From positions 1-45,393 of the forward strand of contig NZ_WOTO01000072.1 of assembly GCF_010993775.1 (NCBI RefSeq): 45,393 bases of DNA. Reading direction: 5' to 3'. How positions within the stretch are numbered: position 1 is the first letter of the stretch; each line of letters begins with the position of its first letter. Below are positions 1 to 9,207 of this stretch, in pieces. Both the position numbers and the translations under genes were made by a program. The notes beneath the pieces were generated by a model. The model made no database searches, was not told where the DNA came from, and saw only the letters and a list, made by a program, of their open reading frames with translations. The stretch is from Fodinicola feengrottensis. GTDB taxonomy: Bacteria; Actinomycetota; Actinomycetes; Mycobacteriales; HKI-0501.

Positions 1-259
1 CGTGCCGCGCGATTATGGAGGCGCGGCTGTTGGGTTTTGAACTCTCACTTGCGTAGGCAGAGAATTCAGCTATTGCTGAGCGCCTCAAATGCCAGCTTGC
101 GCTATGCGCTCAAGCCGCAGTGCGAGGATCTAATACGTGGTTTGGTGAATGTATTTGCTAGAGGTGCCTCGAATAGCCGATTTGGATGGAATGTCCATCG
201 AGGTTTCGTCGTCAGATGTTCCCGACCAGTTACTTCTGGAGAAGGGGTTCCTCGGGCGT
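1..259. other. Unassigned left-edge region
   Basis: This stretch is visibly less GC-rich than the rest of the window and I support no gene in it. An 87-codon open frame starts at 37 on the plus strand and runs into the 3' end of the lactate permease gene on the other strand. It has no recognisable domain and no good ribosome binding site. A small inverted repeat (GATGGA-ATG-TCCATC) lies near 184-200. No tRNA or terminator was recognised. Confidence 0.4.
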
Positions 260-1864
260 TTAGACGACGACTAGCCAGGCTAGGGGGCCGTACGCCATGA
301 GGAAGATGAGGACGCAGAAGCCGGCGAGGAATCCGAGGCTCCAGAGGAAAGTTCGCCGGACCAGTTGACCTTCTTCGCCGGACAGGCCGACGGCGGCGGC
401 TGCGATGGCGAGGTTTTGGGGGCTGATGAGTTTGCCGAGGGCGCCGGCTTCGCTGTTGGCGGCGGCGGTCAGGTACGGGCTGAGGTGGAGTTGTTTGGCG
501 GCGGCGACCTGTACGGCGCCGAAGAGGGCGTTGGCTGAGGTGTCGGATCCGGTGGCGGCGACGCCGAGCCAGCCTAGTACGGGTGAGAGCAGAGCGAACG
601 CGATTCCGGTGTGGGCGAGCAGAGTGCCGATGGTGTTGGCCTGGCCGGAATAGTTCATCAGATAGGCCAGCGCCATCACGAGCAAGACAGTGAAGGCCGC
701 GGAATAGACCTGTACGAGTCCGGCGCCATATTCGCGTACGGCGTCACGTGCTCGGATCCTCTGGATGGCGAGCGTGAGAAGACCCGTCACCAGCAGCACC
801 GTGCCGGTCGCGGTCAGCAGGTTGAGCTGGAACAGTGGCAAAGCCAGAGCCTTGCCGTTGGCGCCAATCGCGCCGGCGCCGGGCCAGCGGAACTGGATGG
901 TCAGGGTCTGCAGCCAGTCGGAGACCGGATTCTTCAGCGACACCAAGGCAAGCAGGACGATCAGTACGCCGTAGGGTGCGAAGGACGGCAGCCAGTGCCG
1001 CTGTTCGTCAGGAGCCTCGTCGGCTTTTTCGTTGGGCGGTGGGAGAATCTCGCGAGGGGACCACAAGCGCAGCAGCACAGCCACGGCTGCCGCTGACAGC
1101 AGCGCGCCGATCAGGTCGGCGAGCTGGAAAGTGACATAGTTGGCGGCGGCGAACTGGCCGATGGAGAAGCCGAGGCCGGTGGCCAGGGCGACCGGCCAGA
1201 GTTGCCGGAGGCCGCGCTTGCCGTCTAGGACAAGCAAAAGCGCGAAGGGGACGAACAGCGCGACTATCAGCGCCTGCCGGCCGACCATCTCACCGAGCGG
1301 TCCGGTGGGCAATCCAGTTGCCTTGCTCAGCGCGAAAATCGGGTTGCCGACCGAGCCGAAAGCTGTCCCGGCCGCGTCCGCGAAAAGGGCGACGGTGGCG
1401 GCTCGGATGGGGCTGAAGCCGAGGGCGAGCAGGATGGCCGCGACGACCGCGATGGGGGCACCGAAGCCGGCCATTGATTCCAGCAACGATCCGAAACAGA
1501 AGGCCACGACCAGACCTTGTACGCGATAGTCCCTCGACAACAAAAGGAAAGTACGCCGTACGGTGTCGAGGTGCCCAGACCTGGTGATCAGCCGGTTCAG
1601 CCAGATGGCGTTGACGATGATCCAGACGATCGGGAAAAGCCCGAAAGCGGCGCCTTCCAGCGCACCGCTGAAAGCGGGCACTGGCGGCAGCCGGAAGATC
1701 GGGATCGCCACTACTAATCCGCACACCAGGCTGATCAGCGCGGCCCAGTGGGATCGCATGCGTACGACGCCGAGCAGCACCAGCAGCAGAATCAGCGGCA
1801 CCGCGGCGACTAATGCCGACAGTACGAGCGAATTAACCACCGGGGCCAGAATTTGATGATGCAT
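260..1864 (-). CDS. lldP: L-lactate permease (LctP family)
   Basis: A 534-residue integral membrane protein, the usual length for LctP-family lactate:proton symporters, with about a dozen hydrophobic segments. Family hallmarks are visible: GSLLESMAGFGAPIAV at about residues 125-140, GWLGVAATGSDTSANALFG in the C-terminal third, and SPQNLAIAAAAVG after it. The ATG at 1864 is preceded by a GAGGAG-type ribosome binding site. It should import L-lactate, possibly also D-lactate or glycolate, across the plasma membrane. The alcohol dehydrogenase gene ends 37 bases upstream on the same strand, so the two are probably co-transcribed. The frame is intact. Substrate range is inferred from the family. 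Confidence 0.93.
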   Translation of the reverse strand: MHHQILAPVVNSLVLSALVAAVPLILLLVLLGVVRMRSHWAALISLVCGLVVAIPIFRLPPVPAFSGALEGAAFGLFPIVWIIVNAIWLNRLITRSGHLDTVRRTFLLLSRDYRVQGLVVAFCFGSLLESMAGFGAPIAVVAAILLALGFSPIRAATVALFADAAGTAFGSVGNPIFALSKATGLPTGPLGEMVGRQALIVALFVPFALLLVLDGKRGLRQLWPVALATGLGFSIGQFAAANYVTFQLADLIGALLSAAAVAVLLRLWSPREILPPPNEKADEAPDEQRHWLPSFAPYGVLIVLLALVSLKNPVSDWLQTLTIQFRWPGAGAIGANGKALALPLFQLNLLTATGTVLLVTGLLTLAIQRIRARDAVREYGAGLVQVYSAAFTVLLVMALAYLMNYSGQANTIGTLLAHTGIAFALLSPVLGWLGVAATGSDTSANALFGAVQVAAAKQLHLSPYLTAAANSEAGALGKLISPQNLAIAAAAVGLSGEEGQLVRRTFLWSLGFLAGFCVLIFLMAYGPLAWLVVV

Positions 1865-1901
1865 CCCGGGCTCCTCGCGCCTTGGGGTGACGACGATCAG
1901 G

Positions 1902-2954
1902 TTAGGGTACGACGACGACCTTCACCGGATCGCCTTCCCGCTCCCGCATGACCCGGAACGCCTCGGCGATCTGGTCCAGCGGGAATCGGTGGGTGACCAG
2001 CTCTTTTTTCGCGCGCAGCTGACCGGAAGCGGCTAACGCCACGGCTCGCTGAACGTTGTTCCGACCCTCGCCCCGAGAGGTGTACATCGTGATGTCCTTG
2101 CGCACCACCGCACTCAGGTCCAACTGGACCGAATCGCGATAGAACGCAACGAAAAGAATCTTCCCGCCACGCTTGGTGACTTCCGCGCACTGTTGCGGGG
2201 TGCCGAGGCCGCCGGACGCTTCGATGGCGAGATCGACGCCCTGTTCGCCGGTCAGTTCCAACACGGCTCGTACGGGATCGACTTCACTGGAGTTAATGGT
2301 GTGCCGGACCCCGAGCTTGGCACCGAGCTCCAGCCGGGATGGCCTGGTGCCAACCAAAATCACCCGCGCCGCCCCCATCGCACGGCAGACCTGCGCGGTC
2401 ATCAGACCGACCGGGCCGGGACCGAAAATCGCCACGTCCTGGCCGACGATGTAACCGCCTGCGACGTCCAGTCCATACAAACCGGTGCCGGCCGTGGTGA
2501 TCAGCACCGCGTCCTCGGCGGACAGTTCGGCCGGCAGATGGTAAAGCGCGCTGACATGGTGTACGACGTATTCGGCGAAACCACCGTTCGCGGTCATCCC
2601 GCTGGCTCGGTGCCCCTTGGCCGGATTTCCGTAGTTGAGGCAAGCGGTGTAGCGGCCCACCAGGCAGTTGGCGCACCGGCCGCAGCCTCGATGCGCCTCG
2701 ATGCAGACCCGGTCGCCGGGCTGGAACTCGTCCACGGTCGAGCCGGTCTCCACGACCACCCCGGTCCACTCATGACCGGGGGTGAACTCACCAAACGGTG
2801 GAGTCTGTGGGAAATGTCCATCGACGATCTTCAGGTCGGTGCCGCACGCCCCGCACATTTCGACTCGTACGAGCACATCCTCGGGACCTGGGCGGGGCAC
2901 CGGTCGATCGACCACCCGCAGGTCGCCCGGACCGTACAGCACCGCGGCCCGCAT
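1902..2954 (-). CDS. Zinc-dependent medium-chain alcohol/polyol dehydrogenase
   Basis: A zinc MDR dehydrogenase of the threonine/sorbitol/2,3-butanediol dehydrogenase type. It has the catalytic-zinc cysteine in CGTD (about residue 37), the GHEW motif, the four structural-zinc cysteines of the pattern C-x2-C-x2-C-x7-C (CGRCANCLVGRYTAC), and a Rossmann motif GPGPVG in the middle. I place the start at the ATG at 2954, giving MRAAVLYGPGDL, the normal start of this family; a GTG at 2981 would add nine residues without a better ribosome binding site. It lies immediately upstream of the lactate permease on the same strand, hinting at oxidation of a hydroxy acid or diol, but the substrate cannot be read from sequence. 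Confidence 0.88.
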   Translation of the reverse strand: MRAAVLYGPGDLRVVDRPVPRPGPEDVLVRVEMCGACGTDLKIVDGHFPQTPPFGEFTPGHEWTGVVVETGSTVDEFQPGDRVCIEAHRGCGRCANCLVGRYTACLNYGNPAKGHRASGMTANGGFAEYVVHHVSALYHLPAELSAEDAVLITTAGTGLYGLDVAGGYIVGQDVAIFGPGPVGLMTAQVCRAMGAARVILVGTRPSRLELGAKLGVRHTINSSEVDPVRAVLELTGEQGVDLAIEASGGLGTPQQCAEVTKRGGKILFVAFYRDSVQLDLSAVVRKDITMYTSRGEGRNNVQRAVALAASGQLRAKKELVTHRFPLDQIAEAFRVMREREGDPVKVVVVP

Positions 2955-3069
2955 GGTGGTGGGCGCACTCGCAATGATCACGTGTTGAGGCTAACGGTCC
3001 GGGGGCTTCGCGGATAACAGTGATTGGGGCGGCCCGAACGAGACATTTTCTTGCGATCGAACACAAGTT

Positions 3070-4498
3070 CTAGTACGTCTGAGCAGTCTTCAGGCTTTCG
3101 GACTCCACGTAGCCGTAGACCTCGGGCAGGATGTAACGCGCTGCAAGGAAACCACCCAGCGCGATCAGCGACACGATCGCGGTGGCCGCCGCCGTGCCGG
3201 TCGCCTCAAGCAGCAACGGGAACAGGAAAAGTGTGACGAAGCTGGCCAGTTTCACGAAAACGTAACCGAAACCGCACGCGGTCGCCTTGTAACGAGTGGG
3301 CGCCACCATCGCGGTGACGGTCATGCCGTTGGTGCCGGCCCAATACTGGCCCCACATCATCGCGGCCGCGGCGAGCAGTAACAGCCAGCCCACGTTCAGT
3401 TGTAGCGCGAAAGCGGCGAGTAACAACGAGACGAACGAGATTCCAAAGCCCCACTGGGAGATGCCACGGTGGCCGATGCGAGAAGTGATCTGCGGCCCGA
3501 CAAAGCCACACTCACGGCGGCGAGGCAGTAGATGGCGCCGGTCATCAGGTTGGTGGCCACGATGCCCTTGGAAATCCCGGCAACGGCTAGTACGGAGGGT
3601 AAGTAGAACCCGAAGGCGCCGAACGAGGCCGACTGTGCGGCGTTGGAGATCCAGCCGAAAATGCTGGCCCGTCGACGTACTGGATCAGACCAGATGCTGC
3701 GCAGGAAGTTCGCGGTGCTGGGCCGTTTGATGCGGAAATCCTGGTCCGGAAGCATGTCCAGCGAATCGTGGAACATCACTCGCGAGACCTGCTTGGCCTG
3801 GTGGAACTTGCCGCGCAAAATGAGCGAAGGCGCGGTGTCGGTGATTTTGAGGCGGCCGAGCAGCAGCGCGAGCGCGGGCAGCGCTCCCAGTGCGAGGCCA
3901 ATCCGCCACAGCAACGAATGATCGACGCCGGCGACCAGCATCACCGTGACGACGGTGATCGCGAGCACCTCGCCAATGGCGAACATTCCCTGTTTGCGGT
4001 TGCCCATCACCTCACCTCGCGGGTGCCCCGCGGCATGGCCTCCATGATGTACGCGTACCCGGACGCGAGGTCGCTGCTCAACGGGAATCCGAGCAGAAAC
4101 CGGATGGCCACTAGTTGCCACATGCTGGTCACGAAACCCTGCAGTGGGGCCAACACTATGAACAGCACCATGGTGGTGATGAAGACCCATCGCCGTCCCA
4201 GCCGGTCCGCAAGCCAGCCACCGAAAACGGCGCCGAGCAGGCCGCCCAGCTGGACCGCACTGGACGCGAGGCCCAACATCAGTGCGCTGGGGTGGAAATC
4301 GGCCTTCACGAAGACCAGCAGGAACGAGATCGCGTAGATATCCCAGGACTCGACCAGGATCGTCGACATCATCAGCCAGCCGACGCCCTGGCCGTTCCTG
4401 GTGCCCTGGCTGTTCATCACCCGGTGGGCGGCCTGATCCGACAGGGCGATCAGTTCCGCGTGGGTGGTGGCTCGAAACGGCTTGGTGGGACTGGACAT
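3070..4498 (-). CDS. MFS metabolite transporter (frameshifted twice)
   Basis: A major facilitator of about 475 residues split into three frames. The N-terminal part (start 4498) carries the cytoplasmic MFS signature GGWLADRLGRRWVF after two membrane segments. The middle part begins at MGNRKQGMFAIGEV, and the C-terminal part ends at 3070. The frame breaks near 4015-4020 and near 3490-3505; at the second, one extra G would restore a reading through GPQITSRIGHRG. The family resembles the sugar or aromatic-acid:proton symporter groups of MFS. A palindrome (4586-4602) lies about 90 bases upstream of the start and may be its operator. Substrate unknown. Confidence 0.78.
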
Positions 4499-4813
4499 GA
4501 AGTGAGTCCCCCCGGGGAGTCACATGCGAACGGGGGCAGAGGTTCTTACGACAAACGAAAAAACTTCCTGGCCAAGATCACTTTAGACGTAAGCGTTACG
4601 TCGGTAAACATGGCCCGCGTGTCCATAGCGCAGAGTTGTCAGGAGATGGGCGACCTTTCGTACGTTCGACCCGCTCATCCCTCTTCCTGGTGCCTTTTTT
4701 GGAAGGCTGACCGACTGGGCAAGGTCGCTCTGGGTAGCGACTTCCCAGGGTCGAAGGGAAAACCGGAAAAGGGTTGCCGACCGCGCCCGGTGTTCGCTCA
4801 CGTGTACGCGAGA
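4499..4813. other. Intergenic region upstream of the MFS gene
   Basis: About 315 bases between the MFS start (minus strand) and the NhaA stop. It contains the palindrome at 4586-4602. A 72-codon minus-strand open frame (4583-4801) looks like chance: no domain, no signal peptide. No strong terminator hairpin was seen. Confidence 0.4.
4586..4602. promoter_or_regulatory. Palindromic operator candidate (GACGTAA-N3-TTACGTC)
   Basis: A perfect inverted repeat with 7-base arms and a 3-base centre, about 90 bases upstream of the minus-strand MFS start. Its size and position suit a dimeric repressor site. The cognate regulator is not evident in the neighbourhood. Confidence 0.45.
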
Positions 4814-6690
4814 TCAGCCGTCGAGGGAGGTGATGATCGCGCGGGTACGGGCGGTGGTGATGGCAACGGTCAGGGTCTCGATGTCGTACGCGCCGTAATA
4901 GCGCTGACCGTTGATAAAGAACGACGGGGTGCCGGAAATGCCGCTGAGGTCCGCGGACTCCAGGTCCTGAGCGACCCTCGCGGCATGGACGTGGCGTTTC
5001 AGGTCTCGTGGAATCGCTGCTTGTCCAGGCCTTGCTCTTCAGCGTATTTCATCAGATCCATGATGCGCAGCTTGTCCTGTCGGGCCAGCAACAAGTCGTG
5101 CATCGGCCAGAACGCGCCCTGGGCTGCCGCGGCTTCGGCCGCTTCGGCGGCCAGCTGTGCCTGTGGATGTACGTCGGTGAGCGGAAGATGGCGCCAGACA
5201 TAGCGCACGTCATCGTCGACAAGCAGGTCTTCGCGTACGGCCACCTCGGCCTGGCCGCAGTACGGGCACTGGAAATCGCCGTATTCGACGACGGTGACCG
5301 AGGCGTCCGCCGGGCCGCGAATGTGGTCGCGGTCGGGGTCGACCGGCACGAGGAGATCGAGCAGTTGCTCGGCGTCGCCCAGCAGCGCGACGGCTCGGCG
5401 ATTCTCCGGAAGCAGCGCCGTGATGCGAAAAACCACCCAGGTGAGCAGCGGCGCGACGATCATGGTCGACAGCACTCCGAGTTTCGCCTCGGCCAGTTGC
5501 GGTCCGCTGAAGGCGAGGGTGGCGATCAGCAAGGACACGGTGAAGCCGATGCCGGCGATGGTGCCGGTGCCGGCGACCGACGCCCAGCCGACAGTGGGCT
5601 TGATCCGGCCGCCGCTCAGCCGCGACAGCAGCCACGACATGCCCAGAATGGCGACCGGCTTTCCCAGCACATAGCCGAAAAGAATGCCGAGCGTGATCGG
5701 GGTGGTGTAGGCCCGTACGAGAAAGTCGCCGTTGATGACGATGCCCGCGTTGGCCAGCCCGAAAAGCGGCACGATGAGATAGCTCGTCCACGGCAGATAG
5801 AAATGCTGGAGGCGCGCGGGGGGGAGAGCGTCGAGGTGAGTCCGGTGGTCGCATCCCGAGCCAGTTCCGGCGTCGGTTGTTCGCGGAAAAGCTTGAAAAG
5901 GCCGGTCGCCTGCTCCAGGTTTTCTCGCGCTGGTGAGTAGGCGGACGCGGTCAGGCCAATCGCGAGGCCGGCGACCACCGGGTCGACCCCGCTGCTCAGC
6001 AAAGCGGCCCACATGACAATTCCGAGCAGGGCGTAGAGCGCCGGCCGGTCCACTCCGAACTTGAGGGCGGCGATGAGTACGCCGAACACCACCACGGCGA
6101 TCGCGATGGGCATGATCCGTACATCGGTGCTGTACGCGAAGGCGATCACGATCAGCGCGACGAGATCGTCGACGACCGCGACGGTCAGCAGGAACACTCG
6201 TACCCGATCGGGGACTCGGCGGCCGAGCAGCGACAGCATTCCGAGCGCGAGCGCGGTGTCGGTCGACATCGCCACGCCCCATCCGTGCGCGGCTGGCCCG
6301 GCCAGCGTGATGGCCAGGTAGATCAGCACCGGGATCGCCATCCCGAGCAGTCCGGCGGCCAGCGGCAGCACGAACCGGCGCCGGTCCCGCAGGTCGCCAA
6401 GGTCGACTTCGCGGCGCGCCTCCAGGCCCACTACCAGGAAGAACAGCGTCATCAGCCCGCTGTTGACCCAGGTCCGCAGGTCCTGCGAGATGCCGAAAAC
6501 CGCCGAGCCGAATCGAGAACTGGAGGTGCCAGAACGCCTCGTAGCCGGCGACGCTGACGTTGGACCAGAGCAGCGCGAGCACGATCGCGGCCACCAGCAC
6601 GCCGGCGCTGCCCGACTCGGTGCGCAGGAACGTACGCACCGGCGCGGCCGCCCGGCGGGTCAGCGGAGTGCGCGTGGACGAGTCCGTCAT
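4814..6690 (-). CDS. nhaA: Na+/H+ antiporter NhaA with C-terminal DsbA-like domain (frameshifted)
   Basis: About 625 residues: an NhaA antiporter of roughly 400 residues followed by a thioredoxin/DsbA-like domain of about 190. NhaA features include MTLFFLVVGLEARREVDLG and the C-terminal GIGFTVSLLIATLAF. The DsbA part has the CxxC motif FQCPYCGQAE and ends in GTPSFFINGQRYYGAYD. This fusion occurs in several actinobacterial NhaA proteins. The ATG at 6690 (MTDSSTRTPL) is the likely start. The frame breaks in three places: near 6500 in a T run, in the seven-base G/C run at 5817-5823, and near 5008, where one extra C turns the premature stop into a continuous reading (LKRHVHAARV). It would exchange sodium for protons at the plasma membrane; a role for the DsbA domain is not shown. 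Confidence 0.87.
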
Positions 6691-6860
6691 GGCGCCATCA
6701 TCGCTGAGTCGCGGGGCGCCGGCCGTACGGGCACCCATGCCTGATCGCCTGTCCGTTCGGCCGCAGCGGCCGGTCAGGCCGTGAGCGAAGGTTGACGAAA
6801 GCTGCTGAAACGGAGATCTCAGGCAATGAACAGCATCACCAAAAGGTCGGCACGGACACC

Positions 6861-7751
6861 GTGACCGTCGGAGTCAGGGACCGCGTACGAGCCGCTTTTC
6901 GGGATATTCCAAGAGATGTTTATCTGTCCCATGTGGACCCTGCGAAATGCCTTCGAGACGTGCCGCTGGGATACGGGCCCGATCTGTGCGCCGACCAGCC
7001 GTCCGCATTGGCCGCGATGCTGGAGCAATTGGACGTACGACCGGGCCATCAGGTGTTGCTGGTTGGGTCCGGCAATCGCGATATCGACGGATATCTGACG
7101 GCACTGATTGGCCACCTCACCGGTCCGACCGGCGGGGTGGCCTGGGCCGACCGGCCGCCGTACGACCGGGTGCTGGTCACCAAGCGCCATCTGAACCGAT
7201 GGTTCGAGCTGGTGCCGGGTGGACGGCTCGTACGGCCAGTGGAGATTTCCGGCATGTGCCGGACCGTCAGTGTGGAGGCTGATGGGGATCGATGGGTCAG
7301 TCGGTCCATTCGGCCGGTGAACTTCGTCTCGATGCAGCAGGGTTCGGCGCTCGCACTGCTGACCGACGGCGACATCGTCGGACCGGACCTGAGTCGACGC
7401 GATCATCGCGCGACCGGCCTGACGATCACTCCGGCGGAAGTCGTGGACGGGCTGAGCCTGTGGCTTGAACTTCGTCATGGCGGCTGGTCCTCGACCGGAA
7501 TTCCGTACTTAATGGAGACCGTACGGGTGATGAGCAACGCCGGCACGGCCGCGCTTTTTCGGCGTACGTCCGGCGAAATCGGCGTGCTTGTTCAGGACTG
7601 CATCGGCGGCAGGCTCGCCGACCAGTTGTGCGATTCGGTACGCGAATGGGATGCCGCCGGTCGGCCAGGGAGCGCGGACCTTCGGCTCACCTGGGGTAGC
7701 CACCGCGTGCAGCCGGAACTCAGCGGACGGTTGGTGGAGCCAACGAACTAA
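6861..7751 (+). CDS. Degenerate protein-isoaspartate methyltransferase-like protein
   Basis: An intact protein of about 296 residues from the GTG at 6861; a TTG at 6792 would add 23 residues. The N-terminus matches the Pcm fold: VRAAFRDIPRDVYL, GYGPDLCADQPSALAAML, then PPYDRVLVT and LVPGGRLVRPVE. The SAM-binding motif I, normally GxGxG, reads VGSGNRDIDGY. The stretch that should hold the ribose-binding acidic residue and the GDG motif is missing, because GPTGGV runs almost directly into the YDRVLVT strand. The C-terminal half ends in AAGRPGSADLRLTWG, similar in style to Pcm-like methyltransferases of RiPP (FxLD-type) systems. I infer a protein that no longer binds SAM in the usual way. It is divergent from nhaA. 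Confidence 0.7.
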   Translation: MTVGVRDRVRAAFRDIPRDVYLSHVDPAKCLRDVPLGYGPDLCADQPSALAAMLEQLDVRPGHQVLLVGSGNRDIDGYLTALIGHLTGPTGGVAWADRPPYDRVLVTKRHLNRWFELVPGGRLVRPVEISGMCRTVSVEADGDRWVSRSIRPVNFVSMQQGSALALLTDGDIVGPDLSRRDHRATGLTITPAEVVDGLSLWLELRHGGWSSTGIPYLMETVRVMSNAGTAALFRRTSGEIGVLVQDCIGGRLADQLCDSVREWDAAGRPGSADLRLTWGSHRVQPELSGRLVEPTN

Positions 7752-7789
7752 CGGCTGAACGGCGGAATTTCCCCGAAAAGACGCGCCGC

Positions 7790-8789
7790 TCAGGGGCGCA
7801 GGATCAGCCGGATCGGGTTGCCTTCCTTGCTCTGCAGACGTGCCACCGCGTCGGCGGCCTGAGCCAGCGGGAGGACATCGCTGATCGAACCGGACAGGTC
7901 GAGCCGGCCGCGGCGGGCGAGCCCGACGAGCTGTTCGACCGCTCCCGGCTGATAGCCGTAGTGGCCGAGGATTTGTCGTTGCAGGAAGCTGAAAGCGGGT
8001 GCTGTCGGCGACGGTGAACGGCTGCCCGCTGAGGCCGACCAGGACCAGCCGGCCGCCGGCGCCCAGGCAGCCGACCGCCTGGTCGCGGACGGCGGTGACG
8101 CCGGCGAAGTCGAAGGCGGCGGACAGCCCGGCGCCGTCCGTCTCGGCCCACATCCGCTGACCGAAGTCCGCGTCGGTCGGGCTGAGCACGACGTCGGCGC
8201 CGAGCGCCAGGGCGCGCTCCCGGGCGGCCGGCAGTGGGTCGACGACCACGATCGGGGCGGCTCCGACCAGCCGCAGCAACTGGACGCCGTGTGCGCCGAG
8301 ACCGCCGGCACCCCAGACGCCAACCGCCTGACCGGGACGTACGTTCGCCGTCTCGACGATCGCGCCCCACGGCGTGGAAACCGCGTCTGGGATGATCGCG
8401 GCCTGGTCGAACGGGAGGCTGTCCGGGATCGCCACCAGCGTGGTCGCGGTGGCCAGCGCGTATTCGGCCCACCCGCCGTCGTAGTCGACGCCACGGGTGA
8501 GCATCCGGCCGCTCGGGTTTCGCTCGCCGGCCTGCAGGATGACCCGCTGGCCCGGCTGCCAGCCGGTGACCTCGGCGCCCAGCGCGTCGATGGTGCCGGC
8601 CACCTCGTGCCCGAGGGTGACGGTGTTTTCCCGGCCGAGCCCCAGGGTGCCGTCGATCAGGTGCACGTCGGACAGGCACACTCCGGCCGCCGCGACCTTG
8701 ATGCGCACCTGGTCGCGGGCGGGCTCCGGAACCGGCACGTCCACCATCGCGAATTCCCGGGTCTTCACGTTCAGACGCCCCGCGAGCAT
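7790..8789 (-). CDS. MDR-family alcohol dehydrogenase lacking the structural zinc site (frameshifted)
   Basis: About 332 residues from the ATG at 8789 (MLAGRLNVKTREF), preceded by a GGAAGGA-type ribosome binding site. It has the catalytic-zinc motif GVCLSDVH and the GHEVAG motif. The region that normally carries four structural-zinc cysteines (RVILQAGERNPSGRML) has none. The cofactor loop reads GVWGAGGLGAHG. The frame breaks near 7990; the true C-terminus is read in the second frame (SFLQRQILGHYGY to the stop at 7790). It probably oxidises or reduces an alcohol or quinone with NAD(P). It is convergent with the Pcm-like gene. Confidence 0.8.
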
Positions 8790-9207
8790 GAGCGACCACC
8801 GTCCTTCCGTTGTCCACCGTCGAGTCCAACGTACGACAGCGACGCGGCCGATCCGGCGGCGGGCCGGTGGACTGGTGTTCGCGGCTGGGTGGTTACGTGC
8901 CTGCCCTGGCCGATTTTCGAACCTGCCGGGGAAATGAACGAGGGTATTGTTCAATGTGAGCAGAATTGGCCTGCCGCGACTGGCGCATCTATTGTCGTAC
9001 GGGAAAACCTGCCGTCAGCGCCAATGATTTTTTTCCGTTCGCGGCGAGGCGGCCGATGGCCGGATCCGGCCACTGTGTCGCGGGTTGTTCTGAGCTGCGT
9101 CAATCGGTGTAATCCTGTGGATCTCATAGCCGGCTTAACCGGTATTGATCAACCGCACGATTATTCAGGATTTCACGGGATTCCGCCTCCGGAGAAGGAG
9201 CTGGCCC
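8790..9207. other. Divergent promoter region before the GH76 gene
   Basis: About 420 bases between the divergent alcohol dehydrogenase and GH76 genes. It is locally AT-richer near 9020-9040 and 9110-9180 and holds a 16-base perfect palindrome (TGGCCGGATCCGGCCA, 9057-9072). The GH76 start at 9208 has a strong GGAGAAGGAG ribosome binding site. I looked for a DasR-like chitin-regulation site (TGGTCTAGACCA) and did not find one. Confidence 0.45.

Noticed and set aside
37..300. 87-codon gene at the left edge
   Set aside because: No ribosome binding site, domain or signal peptide, and it overlaps the permease 3' end.
4583..4801. 72-codon minus-strand gene upstream of the MFS transporter
   Set aside because: Overlaps the palindromic operator candidate; composition and lack of any motif suggest chance.
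8790..9207. DasR chitin-regulation site before the glycosidase cluster
   Set aside because: Looked for the TGGTCTAGACCA pattern; only an unrelated GC-rich palindrome (9057-9072) is present.
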